Shown: positions 1-8,572, counted from the first letter of the stretch. The stretch: DNA of 64,000 nucleotides from Cupriavidus taiwanensis LMG 19424 (GCF_000069785.1 NC_010530.1:2350001-2414000); one strand, 5' to 3'. Made by a program: numbers and translations. The notes: generated by a model not told the origin, from the sequence alone.

Positions 1-1044
1 GCCCAGCACGCTGACCGTGACGAACAGCCCGGGGCGCCACGCCGTGCCCGGATTGGCCAGGGTCACGCGCGCCTTGGCGGTGCGGGTCTGCTCGCCCAGC
101 AACGCGCCGACGTAGGACACCTTGCCTTCGGCCTGCGTGGCGGAGGCGCTGGAGCGCACCGTGACCGCCTCGCCCACGCGCACGCGGTCCAGGTCGCGCG
201 CGGACACCACGAACTCGGCCCATACCGAACTCAGGTCCGACACCGTGAAGACGCTGGCGTCTTCCTTGACCGCTTCGCCCAGCGACAGGTGCTTCTCGAC
301 CACGACGCCGTCGAACGGCGCGCGCAGCGCGAACTGGTTCAGCGCGCCGCCCGCCCCGCCGCCCTCGGCGGCGCCGATCGCGGTGAGCTTCTGGCGCGCG
401 TTCTGCACCGCGATCTGCGCCTCTTCCAGCGCGGTGCGCGCCTGCTGGTAATCCTGCTCGGCGGAGATCTTCTCCTGCCACAGCGTCTTCTCGCGCGCGT
501 AGGTGGCCCGCGCCAGCGCCTCGCGCTTCTGCGCGGCCAGCAGTTCGCTGCGCTGCTCGGCCACCGTGGTGCTGGCAATCAGCGCCAGCACCTCGCCCTT
601 GCGCACCGGCTGGCCCAGGTTGGCCGGCACCGCCTGCGCCACGCCTGCCACGCGCGGCACCACGTGCGCGGTGCGGTCGTCGTTGAAGCGGATCTCGCCG
701 GGGAAATCGACGCTGCTGCGCAGCGCCGCCGCGGCGGCAGTGGCGATGCCGATGCCGGCCTGCTCGACCTGCGCGGGCGTCAGCGCGATGACGTGCGGCT
801 TGCCTTCAGCTTCCCGCTGCGCCGCGGGCGTGCTGGCGTCGGCATGCGTCCCCGCCTTGTCACCGGTCTTTTGCCCTCCCTTGCCATGCTCGTGCCCGTG
901 TTCGTCGCCATGTCCGGCATGCCCATGCGCGGCGTCGCCGGTGGCGCTGCCGCCCTTGCCGGTGAAGAGGATCGCCGCGCCGCCAAGCAGCCCCGCGACC
1001 AAGATGGCCACCACGGCGGCCCGTTGTTGCTTGCTCATTGCCAT
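1..1044 (-). CDS. czcB: CzcB-like RND efflux periplasmic adaptor (partial)
   Basis: This is the membrane-fusion (HlyD/CzcB/CusB) subunit of a heavy-metal RND efflux pump, which bridges the inner-membrane antiporter and the outer-membrane channel in the periplasm. The reading frame is open from the start at 1044 to the window edge, giving about 348 residues with the C-terminus missing. Residues 8-28 form an N-terminal membrane/signal segment. Residues 40-53 are a histidine-rich run (HGHAGHGDEHGHEH), typical of Zn/Co/Cd-handling CzcB proteins. A coiled-coil hairpin and the lipoyl half-motif RAPFDGVV follow. A second in-frame ATG lies two codons on, at 1038. It follows the czcC stop by 15 bp, so the two are co-transcribed. 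The expected czcA would lie outside the window. The metal specificity is inferred from family only. Confidence 0.9.
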   Translation of the reverse strand, partial: MAMSKQQRAAVVAILVAGLLGGAAILFTGKGGSATGDAAHGHAGHGDEHGHEHGKGGQKTGDKAGTHADASTPAAQREAEGKPHVIALTPAQVEQAGIGIATAAAAALRSSVDFPGEIRFNDDRTAHVVPRVAGVAQAVPANLGQPVRKGEVLALIASTTVAEQRSELLAAQKREALARATYAREKTLWQEKISAEQDYQQARTALEEAQIAVQNARQKLTAIGAAEGGGAGGALNQFALRAPFDGVVVEKHLSLGEAVKEDASVFTVSDLSSVWAEFVVSARDLDRVRVGEAVTVRSSASATQAEGKVSYVGALLGEQTRTAKARVTLANPGTAWRPGLFVTVSVLG

Positions 1045-1059
1045 GTTGCAGCTTCCGTA

Positions 1060-2325
1060 TCAGTGTCCGAGGATGCGGTCGATGGTGGCCGCCGCGTCAT
1101 AGGTGCGGGCCAGCACGTCCAGGTAGCGGATGCGCGCCTGGAACAGCGTGCGCTGGGCATCCAGCACGTCGAGGAAATTGAACTTGCCGGCCTCGAACCC
1201 GCGCGAGGCGGCGGCGTAGGCCTGCTCGGCCGCGGGCAGCACCGAGGCCTGCAGCGTCTGCGCCGCAGCGCGCGACACCGACAGCTGCGTCGAGGCCTGC
1301 TGCAGTTCGCCCTGCAGGCGCACGCGCGCTGCGGCGTGCGCATCCTGCGCGCCATCGGCACGGCGCAGCGCCGCGTAGAGGTTGCCCTGGTTGCGGTCGA
1401 ACAGCGGCAGCGGAATCGCCACGCCCAGCACCGCCATGTTGCGGTTGGCCTCGTTGTCGCGCTTGGCGCCCAGGCTCACGGTCACGTCGGGATACTGGCG
1501 GCTGCGCTGCACCGCCACTTCGGCACGGCTGCGCTCCGCCGCCAGGCGGCTTGCCGCCAGCAGCGGCGAGTCTTCCAGCGCCGCCTGCAACGCTGCCGGC
1601 GCGGGCCGCGACGGCAGCGTATCGAGATCGCCCCGCGCCTGCGCGAAACGCGGCACGCTGTCGCCCCACAGCGCCGCCAGCGACTGCCGCGCGGACTGCA
1701 GCGCGCCGGTGGCCTCGGCCAGCTCCAGCTCGGCGTTGGCCTGCTCCACCCTGGCGCGCGTGGCTTCCAGCGGTGCCACCTTGCCGGCGGCCACGCGGCG
1801 GCCCGCGGCATCGGCAGCCTGGCTGGCAATGCCCACCGAGCCCTCGGCCAGCCGGACGCGCTCTTGCGCCACCAGCACGCCGAAGAAGCGCGCGATCACC
1901 GCGGCGCGCAACTCGGCGCGGGTGCTGCCCAGCTCGGCCTGCGCCAGCTCGCGCCCGCGCTCGGCCAGGCCGATGCGCGCGGCACGCTTGCCGCCGAGCT
2001 CGATCGGCAGGTTGACCTGGCCGGTGGTCGAGCGCGACGCCTTGCGCGTGTCTTCCATCGACACCGCCAGTTCCGGATTGGGCAGCACGCGCGACTGGAT
2101 CAGGTCGCCTTCAGTCGCGTCGAGCTCCTTGCCAGCGGCGGACAGCGTGAAGCTGCCGGCTTCAGCCAGCGCCAGCGCGGCATCGAGGGTCAGGGTCTGG
2201 GCCGGTGTGCCGGCCGGCGCGGGAGCCAGTGGCAGCGCCACGGCGGCGGGCGGCGTCTGCGCGACGCCGGGGAATGGGCTGGATAACACGGCCGCCAGCC
2301 CGAGCGGCAGCAAGAGTCTTCGCAT
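1060..2325 (-). CDS. czcC: CzcC-like outer-membrane efflux protein
   Basis: This 421-residue TolC/OEP-family protein is the outer-membrane exit duct of the Czc tripartite pump. It begins with a signal peptide (hydrophobic residues about 5-22, ending near GVAQ). Two OEP repeats follow, with long alanine/glutamate-rich helices and the recurrent N-P-E-L and L-P-L-F-D-R-N-Q-G-N motifs seen in CzcC/CnrC proteins. The length matches CzcC (about 420). It lies between czcI upstream (116 bp gap containing a strong hairpin) and czcB downstream (15 bp), the standard czcICB order. The pump type is well supported; the exact substrate (Co/Zn/Cd or Ni) cannot be decided from the sequence. Confidence 0.92.
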   Translation of the reverse strand: MRRLLLPLGLAAVLSSPFPGVAQTPPAAVALPLAPAPAGTPAQTLTLDAALALAEAGSFTLSAAGKELDATEGDLIQSRVLPNPELAVSMEDTRKASRSTTGQVNLPIELGGKRAARIGLAERGRELAQAELGSTRAELRAAVIARFFGVLVAQERVRLAEGSVGIASQAADAAGRRVAAGKVAPLEATRARVEQANAELELAEATGALQSARQSLAALWGDSVPRFAQARGDLDTLPSRPAPAALQAALEDSPLLAASRLAAERSRAEVAVQRSRQYPDVTVSLGAKRDNEANRNMAVLGVAIPLPLFDRNQGNLYAALRRADGAQDAHAAARVRLQGELQQASTQLSVSRAAAQTLQASVLPAAEQAYAAASRGFEAGKFNFLDVLDAQRTLFQARIRYLDVLARTYDAAATIDRILGH

Positions 2326-2367
2326 CGAATTGCACCAGGAGAAAACCGGGGGAATTCGGCGAGACGG

Positions 2368-2393
2368 CTGGCGTCATGCGGTCATGACGCCAG
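2368..2393 (-). promoter_or_regulatory. Intercistronic hairpin between czcI and czcC
   Basis: Eleven bases (CTGGCGTCATG) are followed by a 4-nt loop and their exact reverse complement. The hairpin sits about 50 nt after the czcI stop and about 45 nt before czcC. No T-run follows on the minus strand, so it is not a classic intrinsic terminator. It could be an RNA processing or attenuation signal that lets czcI be expressed separately from czcCB. Confidence 0.55.
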
Positions 2394-2441
2394 CGGGCGA
2401 TCGGAAAGGATCAGGGAAGCGGGGAAGCGTCGTCTCGCCGG

Positions 2442-2816
2442 CTAAGCGAGACGCGGCCACTGCGGGCGGTCAGGGGCACGCGCGCTGTGCGAGGAGAAGC
2501 GGGGCTGCGGCACCGGCGGCGCCAGCTCCACGCGGCGCAGCGCAGGCAGGTCCTGCGCATCGGCCCGCGCGAATGGCAGCGAGGCGATATGGCAGACGCC
2601 GCAATCGGGATCGGCCAGGTTCAGCTTGGCCTTGTCCTGCGCAGGATCGGCGGACGGGTCCTGCATGCCGCTGCCGGCCTGGTGCCGGTGCTCATGGTGG
2701 CCGAAATGCGCCTTGGCCGACGCCGCGGCCTCGTGCCCACAATACGCGGCGGCTCCCGCCCAGGCGAACTGGAGCGGCAGGACGAGCGCTAGGAGGACGA
2801 GGAGCAGGCGTTGCAT
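2442..2816 (-). CDS. czcI: CzcI-like metal resistance accessory protein
   Basis: This 124-residue exported protein begins with a clear signal peptide (hydrophobic residues 3-20, cleavage near AWA-GAA). It is rich in potential metal ligands: CGHE near residue 26, the cluster HFGHHEHRH at about 37-45 and DCGVCH at about 71-76. Size, signal peptide, His/Cys content and position directly upstream of czcC match CzcI, a small periplasmic protein of the C. metallidurans czcICBA operon thought to modulate metal induction. There is no recognised enzyme domain. The family call rests mainly on synteny and composition. Confidence 0.75.
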   Translation of the reverse strand: MQRLLLVLLALVLPLQFAWAGAAAYCGHEAAASAKAHFGHHEHRHQAGSGMQDPSADPAQDKAKLNLADPDCGVCHIASLPFARADAQDLPALRRVELAPPVPQPRFSSHSARAPDRPQWPRLA

Positions 2817-2955
2817 GAAATCGTGAGATCGGCGCCGCTGGCACCGCTGGTGCCTTGGCAGCGAGCCGCAAGTTTAACCGAGGGACGGCGGTCATTCGGG
2901 CAACGGGGTCATTACATTTGCGTCATGGCCCGGGCAAGCAGGGTCGGGGGCGACA

Positions 2956-2972
2956 ATTCAATATTTTTGAAT
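2956..2972. promoter_or_regulatory. AT-rich inverted repeat between czcI and the divergent small gene
   Basis: ATTCAA is separated by 5 nt from TTGAAT, forming a 6-5-6 palindrome in a GC-rich background, inside the divergent spacer between czcI (minus) and the small secreted gene (plus). It could be an operator or part of a promoter. No regulator is assigned. Confidence 0.3.
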
Positions 2973-3092
2973 AACTCGTCCGTCAAAGCACCCGCTTACC
3001 CTGCCATTGGACTCCTATAGTTCTGTACATGAACGGCGCACACACAAAGCAACGCCTTCTGACAAATTCAACAAGCTAACGGAGAAACCATC

Positions 3093-3470
3093 ATGACCAA
3101 GACCACCCGCCTCGTTTCCGCCCTGTTCCTGTCCCTGGCCGCGCTGGGCGCCGCGCAAGCCGCCACCGCCGACACGCTGCCTGGCGACAAGTACGGCTAC
3201 AGCTTCCGCAGCAGCGTGCCGGGTGACAAGTATGGTTATGAATTCCGCAGCCACGACGCCTTCACGGATGGCGCCCGCAGCGGCAAGGCCGACCCCTTCA
3301 CCGACGGCGCCCGCACCGGCAAGGCCGACCCCTTCACCGACGGTGCCCGCACCGTGGCCGGCCTGGACCGCGGCGGCGTGTCGGCCACCCCGGGCCGCGG
3401 CTTCGACACCTTTACCGAAGGCAGCCGCGCCGGCACGTTCGATCCCTACGGCGAAGGCGCCCGCGCCTGA
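3093..3470 (+). CDS. Small secreted repeat protein of unknown function
   Basis: This 125-residue protein has an N-terminal signal peptide (hydrophobic residues about 6-22, cleavage near AQA-ATA). The mature part is built of short tandem repeats. PGDKYGY occurs at residues 30-36 and 43-49, followed each time by x-F-R-S. A six-residue F-T-D-G-A-R-like unit occurs five times (57-62, 69-74, 81-86, 107-112 and 119-124). There are no cysteines and no recognised domain. The start has a good Shine-Dalgarno (GGAG) nine bases upstream. It lies next to an ECF sigma/anti-sigma pair, so it could be a target of that sigma factor, but this is only positional. Function unknown. Confidence 0.75.
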   Translation: MTKTTRLVSALFLSLAALGAAQAATADTLPGDKYGYSFRSSVPGDKYGYEFRSHDAFTDGARSGKADPFTDGARTGKADPFTDGARTVAGLDRGGVSATPGRGFDTFTEGSRAGTFDPYGEGARA

Positions 3471-3513
3471 GCGGCCGAGCGCGAATGCCGTTCGGTTGCG
3501 GCATCAATCACTA

Positions 3514-3603
3514 CCGTCATTCCCGACGCAGGCGGGAATCCAGCGTCTTTCACGTCCCTTCGTGGAAAAAGTCACTGGGTTCCCGCCTGCGCGGGAACGA
3601 CGG
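3514..3603. repeat. REP/BIME-like interspersed palindromic repeat, copy A
   Basis: Two inverted halves, starting CCGTCATTCCCG and ending CGGGAACGACGG, flank a central segment containing GTCACTGGGTTCCCGCC. A second copy lies at 36877-36948 with the same outer arms and the same CACTGGG centre. The element is intergenic, between the repeat-protein gene and the anti-sigma gene, which converge on it. Confidence 0.85.
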
Positions 3604-3645
3604 TCGTTAACTGAACCGCATTGCAGCGCAAGCGTTGGCCCTTTC

Positions 3646-3861
3646 CTATTCCTCGCGCCCCAGCCTGTGCATGGCTTCGCGCAGCGTGCGCATCTGCGCG
3701 CTGAAGCGGGTGCAGGCATCGCAGATCGCCAGGTGGGAGCGCATGCGCAGCCGCTCCGCCCAGGACAGCGGCACGTCCATACTCTTCATGGTCAGGTGGT
3801 GGACCTCTTCGCAGTCCGGCAGCAGCCGGCGCGGGGGACGGGAAGGCGGGGTTTCCGGCAT
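3646..3861 (-). CDS. Zinc-finger anti-sigma factor (zf-HC2 type)
   Basis: This is a 71-residue cytoplasmic protein with the zinc-binding anti-sigma signature H-x3-C-x2-C at H43, C47 and C50, plus C17 upstream. There is no membrane segment, so it is a soluble, ZAS-type anti-sigma. It lies 39 bp after the ECF sigma gene on the same strand, the usual arrangement in which the small protein holds its sigma factor inactive until a redox or metal signal arrives. The signal is not shown by the sequence. Confidence 0.8.
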   Translation of the reverse strand: MPETPPSRPPRRLLPDCEEVHHLTMKSMDVPLSWAERLRMRSHLAICDACTRFSAQMRTLREAMHRLGREE

Positions 3862-3900
3862 GTTGGTCGTGGCGGTTCGATAGCGGGGATGTCGGCAGGC

Positions 3901-4494
3901 TCAACCCGCCTTCCCGGGACGGCCACGCTGGCCGAACCAGTGCAGCTCCAGGCATTCGCGCAGGCGCATGCGGGCCCGGTAGAGCATTGCCCAGGCATTG
4001 GTCGCGCTGATCTGCAAATGCTGACAGATTTCTTCGGTATCCAGCTCCAGCCATTCCCGCATCATGAAGATGCGGCCGGTGCGCGCCGGCAGGCGGTCCA
4101 CGCATAGCTGCAGGATCTCGAAAAACTCGCGGCGCTCGAACGCGCGTTCCGGGTCGCCCCAGTCGGAAGGCGGGTCCTGGTAGTGGCCGTTGCGCGTGAA
4201 CAGCGCATCGAAGGCGTCGTCGTCGGACTGCGGCTGGCCATCGTCGCCGGCAGCCAGCGCGAGCCGGACTTCACGCTTGCCGCTGCGCAACGCGTCGATG
4301 ATCTTGTGCTTCAGGATGCCGACCAGGTAGGTCCGCAATGCGGACTGGCCGGCAAAGCGCTCCGGATGCTCGAGCACCGCCAGCAGCGTTTCGGAGACGG
4401 CATCCTCGGCCACCGCCTCGTCGCGCAGCTGCAGGCGCGCGAAGCGCAACAGGTAGGGGCGTAGCGCGTGGAGTTCGGCGTGGTCGAGGCTCAT
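3901..4494 (-). CDS. ECF RNA polymerase sigma factor
   Basis: This 197-residue sigma-70-family factor belongs to the extracytoplasmic-function group. Region 2 is seen at about residues 10-75 (LRPYLLRFARLQLRDEAVAE, then AFAGQS.. and the KHKIIDALR segment). Region 4 lies near the C-terminus with RIFMMREW followed by an HTH (TEEICQHLQISATNAWAMLYRARMRLRE, shown in part). A longer open frame extends upstream to 4731, but the protein aligns with family starts at MSLDHAE (4494). The sequence resembles the TIGR02943 group, typical of Burkholderiales, which pairs with a zf-HC2 protein as here. Its regulon is unknown. Confidence 0.85.
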   Translation of the reverse strand: MSLDHAELHALRPYLLRFARLQLRDEAVAEDAVSETLLAVLEHPERFAGQSALRTYLVGILKHKIIDALRSGKREVRLALAAGDDGQPQSDDDAFDALFTRNGHYQDPPSDWGDPERAFERREFFEILQLCVDRLPARTGRIFMMREWLELDTEEICQHLQISATNAWAMLYRARMRLRECLELHWFGQRGRPGKAG

Positions 4495-4921
4495 CGGAGG
4501 TTGGGGGGCGGTTGCCTGGACGGATGCGCCATCATACCCGGGCCTTCCTGTGCCGGTATGCCGCAGTATGTCAACGCGAAACTGCGCAAACAAGCCGGCT
4601 TTGGCCGGCCAGCCCGGGGTTCGTCCCCATTTACCCCTAAAGGCTGGGTCAAATTTTGCCGATAATTCCGATAAACTTCCGGACCTTTCCGACCCTCTTC
4701 CTCGCCAAGCCTTGGCTAGCATGTCCATCAATTGAAGCCGGCGATCGCAAAACTGCGTTTATCCCGCTTCGGGTCGCAATTTCGACTTCGGTATGGACAA
4801 TATCGATCGGGGAGATTCTTCGAGAATTATCCAATAAGCCCCGGCACACGGCGCAGCCTGTTAAAACCGGGGCTAGCCCTGGTAGAAGCAGCAGGAAGCA
4901 AAACAGCAGTGAGCAACAAGC
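4495..4921. other. Intergenic region, divergent, relatively AT-rich
   Basis: This 427-bp spacer separates the ECF sigma gene (minus) from the GT9 gene (plus). It must contain both promoters, but no convincing core promoter, operator or RNA structure was identified. Its right half (about 4650-4900) is visibly lower in GC than the surroundings, like the adjoining glycosyltransferase gene. Confidence 0.5.
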
Positions 4922-6103
4922 ATGTCAAAGCAGTGGAAGGTATGGCTGGCCAATATCTGCATTGGGGCCTACCGACTCCTTAGTATCGGGCCCAAGGCCA
5001 CCTGCCCGCCGGTGGACGAGCAAAGGTTCAGCCGGCTTGTCGTATTCTCGACCACGGCCCTGGGTGACTTCATGTTGAATACCCCTGCGATCCGGGCCCT
5101 GCGGAACAGATATCCGGATGCCAGTATTACGCTGGTGGCAAACCCGAGGAATCGGGACCTTGTCAGCGCATGCCCATATATCGACGATTTCGTTTTCTGG
5201 GACCATAAGGCCAAGAGCATCGTGGCCACCATTTGGCGACTACGAAAGCGCAAGCCGCAGCTGGCGGTTATCCTGCATTCGAAAGCGCCTTATGACTTGA
5301 TCGCCGCGGTCTTCGCCGGCTGTTCTTACCTGTTCAAGAACATTTACGATGATGAACTGCCGGGCCAGGAACGGTGGCTCGAAGCAGCCACCTGGACATG
5401 CGACGAGGGACACCTGATCCAGAGCAAGCTGGACCTGGTGGGCCATTTGGGCTGCGACACATCCAACCCCGAAATGTTCGCGCCCGTCCGTGCTGTCACC
5501 AGTGGTTCGCCGGGGCGCATTGTTATCGGTTTCCAGTTGGGCGCCTCGCAGCCGGTCCGGTGCTGGCCGATCGAGCATTTCATCAGGCTGGCCAAGGCTC
5601 TGCTCGCCGAGGCGGGTGACATCGAGATCGCGCTCATCGGATCAGATAGGGAAAGGAGCCTGGAGAACGCGTTGCTGTCCGGGCTGACGGTGCAGGAAAG
5701 GCAACGCGTCGTCAGCTACGTCGGCCGAACCACGCTGCCCACGCTTCTTGCCGTAATTCAGCGCATGAAGGTGCTGGTGACCGGCGATACGGGCCCCCTC
5801 CATCTGGCGATTGCACTCAAGGTAAAGACTGTCAGCCTTTTTGCCACCGCGAGCCCCAGGAAGACTGGCCCTTATCAAGACATGGCCTTGCACAAGGTGC
5901 TGCACGTAGCGATGGACCGGCGGCAGCTGGCCGGGGCCGAGCGTCTCCACCCGATGGCGTACATTCAGGTCGACGAGGTCCTGCACGCGGTGATGGCATC
6001 GATGCGCGGTGCCGAAACCGGGTATCCGCAGTTGGTGCCAGCGACCGCCCGCGCTGTGCAGCGGACGGCCAGGGAAGAGGTGGCCGTCCTGGCCGTTTCG
6101 TAG
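4922..6103 (+). CDS. Glycosyltransferase family 9 (heptosyltransferase-like)
   Basis: This 393-residue GT9-family protein resembles ADP-heptose:LPS heptosyltransferases, which add sugars to the inner lipopolysaccharide core on the cytoplasmic face of the inner membrane. The N-terminal half shows VVFSTTALGDFMLNTPAIRA (the G-D-x-x-x-x-T-P-A-I motif). The C-terminal half shows FQLGAS and the nucleotide-sugar signature TGDTGPLHLAIAL. The length is slightly above typical (about 350), with a non-conserved tail of about 40 residues. It stands alone, not in an LPS operon, and has lower GC and less biased codons than its neighbours, suggesting acquisition. The donor and acceptor sugars are unknown. 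Confidence 0.85.
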   Translation: MSKQWKVWLANICIGAYRLLSIGPKATCPPVDEQRFSRLVVFSTTALGDFMLNTPAIRALRNRYPDASITLVANPRNRDLVSACPYIDDFVFWDHKAKSIVATIWRLRKRKPQLAVILHSKAPYDLIAAVFAGCSYLFKNIYDDELPGQERWLEAATWTCDEGHLIQSKLDLVGHLGCDTSNPEMFAPVRAVTSGSPGRIVIGFQLGASQPVRCWPIEHFIRLAKALLAEAGDIEIALIGSDRERSLENALLSGLTVQERQRVVSYVGRTTLPTLLAVIQRMKVLVTGDTGPLHLAIALKVKTVSLFATASPRKTGPYQDMALHKVLHVAMDRRQLAGAERLHPMAYIQVDEVLHAVMASMRGAETGYPQLVPATARAVQRTAREEVAVLAVS

Positions 6104-6181
6104 CAGCTCGCGCGCCGTGCCGTCCTGCCATGGCGCCAGTCCGGTCAAGGAGCCACGCAGGGCGCGGAAAAGACAACCTGG

Positions 6182-7804
6182 TTACCCGATCCCGCGAAAC
6201 TGCCCGCACAACCGGAACACGTCCATCGACAGCGCAACCCCCTTGGCCTTGCCGTAGCGCGTTGCCAGCTTCAGCAGTTCCTTGATGTCGCGCCCGCTTG
6301 CCGCGGGATATGCGTCGGTCAGCGCATCGATCAGCGCATCGTCCAGTTCTGCGCCGAACTGCGCCGCCTGCAGTTGCCACAGCCGCACGGCATCCTCGCG
6401 GCACGGCGTGGTGTAGTGGATGGTGGCAATGCAGCGCGACAGGATGGCATCGTCGACGTCGCCGATGCGGTTGGTGGTCATGAACAGCAGGCCGCTGAAG
6501 TACTCCAGCGTGCGCAGGAACTCGGCGACGATGGCGTTGTGCTCGAGGTCGTTGTCGCGGCGGCGGATATAGACGTCGGCCTCGTCCAGCAGCAGGATCG
6601 CGTTCCAGCGCATGGCGCGGCGCAGGATGGTCATCAGCGTGGCCCCCACCGACGCCGCGGTGGTGCCCAGCTGCCCCGAGTGCACGCGGTACAGCGGCTT
6701 GCCGACCACCTCGGCATAGACCTCGGCGGTCAGCGTCTTGCCCAGGCCTGGCGCGCCCTGGCACAGGATGGTGGTGCCACCTGACTTGCCGGGCACGAAG
6801 TCCGGCGCCAGCATGTCCATGTGCGAGGTCAGGATGTCGATCAGGTCGCGGTGGTGCGCGGGCAGCACCAGCTTGTCGCGCAGCGCGGGCTGGTAGCGGT
6901 ACTCGGCCAGGTGCTGCACGTGGACCCAGATATTGCGGTGCCACTCCAGGTGGAACAGGTGCACGTAGCCATGCAGCGGCACGCGCTCGAAGCCCTCCAT
7001 GATGCCCGCCTCGCGCCAGAACGACGGGTCGCAGGTCATCTCGAAACGGCGCTCCAGCCGTTCCTCGTCATTCACGCAGCGCGCGCCGGCGAGATCGGCG
7101 AACGGGATCAGCTCCGCCGTGCCCTTGGCATCGACCGAGAACGCCGCGCGCGTCGCGACGAACTGCGCGCCGAAGGCGCGCTGGCAGCGCACGAAGCGCT
7201 GCGCGTGATGTTCATACTCCTGCCGGAATTCCGCGCACTCCTTGTAGAAGCCGAATTCGGCCAGCAACTCCGGGATGGTGCGATTGGCAATATCGTCCCG
7301 CGTGATCACCATCGACGTGGTCATGCCCGAGCGGCGCAGGTGGTGGTCGGTCAGCGCGGAGTTGGCCGACTGCATCGTATTGGCGAGCAGGTCCACCACC
7401 ACGTAAGGCATGCCCTGCTCGGGCGACACCTGGCGCATGCGGCGCACCAGCCAGGGCAGCAGCACGCCGTCGCGGTTGCGCTGGTACAGCCAGCCGTCGA
7501 TGGCATCGCGCGACAGGTACGCGACCAGGCCCGCCACCAATTGGTCCAGCCCCGGAATCACGCGTGCCTGCGGCGCGTTGTAGATATTGTCCAGCGCCAG
7601 CATCTGGAACATCAGCGCGCGCTCGTTCTGCGTCTTGCTCAGCGTATAGAGCGAACTGAGCGCGTGCGCGTCGAACAGCTGGCTCGACACCAGCATATTG
7701 CCGTGGCACACGCCATGCTGCTGCAGCTGCCGGGCCAGCGGCGAACCGGTTTCGATCATCGCCAGCAGGGGATGGATCAGCGCCTCCGGAATCTCGAAAT
7801 CCAT
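6182..7804 (-). CDS. AAA family ATPase
   Basis: This 540-residue protein has a C-terminal AAA module. Walker A (GAPGLGKT) lies near residue 350 and Walker B (ILLLDEAD) near 405, followed by a sensor-1-like FMTTNRIGDVDDAIL segment and an arginine-finger region. The N-terminal 330 residues are not a recognised domain and probably bind substrate or partner proteins. The frame can extend to a GTG at 7813, but the ATG at 7804 has GGGAG eight bases upstream and is preferred. It lies 52 bp downstream of the hydrolase gene on the same strand. The function is unknown; remodelling of a protein target is the family-level expectation. Confidence 0.8.
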   Translation of the reverse strand: MDFEIPEALIHPLLAMIETGSPLARQLQQHGVCHGNMLVSSQLFDAHALSSLYTLSKTQNERALMFQMLALDNIYNAPQARVIPGLDQLVAGLVAYLSRDAIDGWLYQRNRDGVLLPWLVRRMRQVSPEQGMPYVVVDLLANTMQSANSALTDHHLRRSGMTTSMVITRDDIANRTIPELLAEFGFYKECAEFRQEYEHHAQRFVRCQRAFGAQFVATRAAFSVDAKGTAELIPFADLAGARCVNDEERLERRFEMTCDPSFWREAGIMEGFERVPLHGYVHLFHLEWHRNIWVHVQHLAEYRYQPALRDKLVLPAHHRDLIDILTSHMDMLAPDFVPGKSGGTTILCQGAPGLGKTLTAEVYAEVVGKPLYRVHSGQLGTTAASVGATLMTILRRAMRWNAILLLDEADVYIRRRDNDLEHNAIVAEFLRTLEYFSGLLFMTTNRIGDVDDAILSRCIATIHYTTPCREDAVRLWQLQAAQFGAELDDALIDALTDAYPAASGRDIKELLKLATRYGKAKGVALSMDVFRLCGQFRGIG

Positions 7805-7856
7805 GTACCGCACTCCCGTTCAATGGCGTGGCCGCGCCCGGCCAGCGGCCAGGGTT

Positions 7857-8531
7857 TCACTGCAGGAAGAAATCGATCGCGCGCTCGACCACCGGCGCAT
7901 GGATGACATGCGGCCCGTCGAACTCGACGTATTCCACGTCATAGCCGGCGGCGCGCAACCTGGCCGCGTGCGCGCGTCCGCTGGCAATCGGCAATTGCTC
8001 GTCAGCCAGCCCATGCGCGACAAACACCTTGGGAATGCCGGTCTGCATGAACACCGACATGAAGCCGCCCGAGAACGCGATCACATGGCTGGCGATATCG
8101 CCATTGGTAATGCCCAGCGACAGCGCGTAGCTGGCGCCATCCGAGAATCCGGCAAAGGCCAGCCGCCGGGGATCGATCCGGTAGCGCGACGTTACCGCGG
8201 CCAGCGCCTGGTGCAGCCGCTGCAGGTCCGGCCCATTGCCGCCGATGACGATGTCCCAGGTGGGATAGAGCGAATGCGGCGCCAGCACCAGGAAGCGGTG
8301 CCGCTGCGCATGCGCTTCGAGATGCGGCAGGACTTTTTCGGGGAAGCCGCCGGCGCCGTGGAACATGACCATCAGGGGCACCGGCGCCTGGGCTTCCAGC
8401 CCGTCCGGCACGAACAGCACGGCATCGCGTTCATCGGCCACGCCCAGCCGGTGGCGGCCGGCGGTAAGCGGCCCGGCATGCGGCTCCGCGGCGGCGAAGG
8501 ACATGCGGCCGAACAAGGACGGGTCGAGCAT
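7857..8531 (-). CDS. Alpha/beta hydrolase (phospholipase/carboxylesterase-like)
   Basis: This 224-residue alpha/beta hydrolase is related to the PHB depolymerase/carboxylesterase (poly(3-hydroxybutyrate) depolymerase LpqC or YtpA-like) group. The oxyanion segment MFHGAGG lies at about 56-62. The nucleophile elbow is G-F-S-D-G (Ser130), the acid is probably Asp177 in HGLADEQLP, and the histidine is His208 or His211 near the C-terminus. There is no signal peptide, so it is cytosolic. It is probably transcribed with the AAA ATPase gene 52 bp downstream. The natural substrate cannot be told from the sequence. Confidence 0.8.
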   Translation of the reverse strand: MLDPSLFGRMSFAAAEPHAGPLTAGRHRLGVADERDAVLFVPDGLEAQAPVPLMVMFHGAGGFPEKVLPHLEAHAQRHRFLVLAPHSLYPTWDIVIGGNGPDLQRLHQALAAVTSRYRIDPRRLAFAGFSDGASYALSLGITNGDIASHVIAFSGGFMSVFMQTGIPKVFVAHGLADEQLPIASGRAHAARLRAAGYDVEYVEFDGPHVIHAPVVERAIDFFLQ

Positions 8532-8572
8532 GGCGTCTCCGGCGGGCGGCTTCGTGGCCGCACCGTTATGGT

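Noticed and set aside
289..2286. Long plus-strand open frame (665 codons) across the czc genes
   Set aside because: It is antisense to czcC/czcB, Arg/Gln/His-rich and without any domain. High GC creates long shadow frames; the minus-strand products are clear Czc proteins.
3514..3603. CRISPR-like repeats
   Set aside because: Only two dispersed copies of each palindromic repeat exist, without regular spacers or cas genes.
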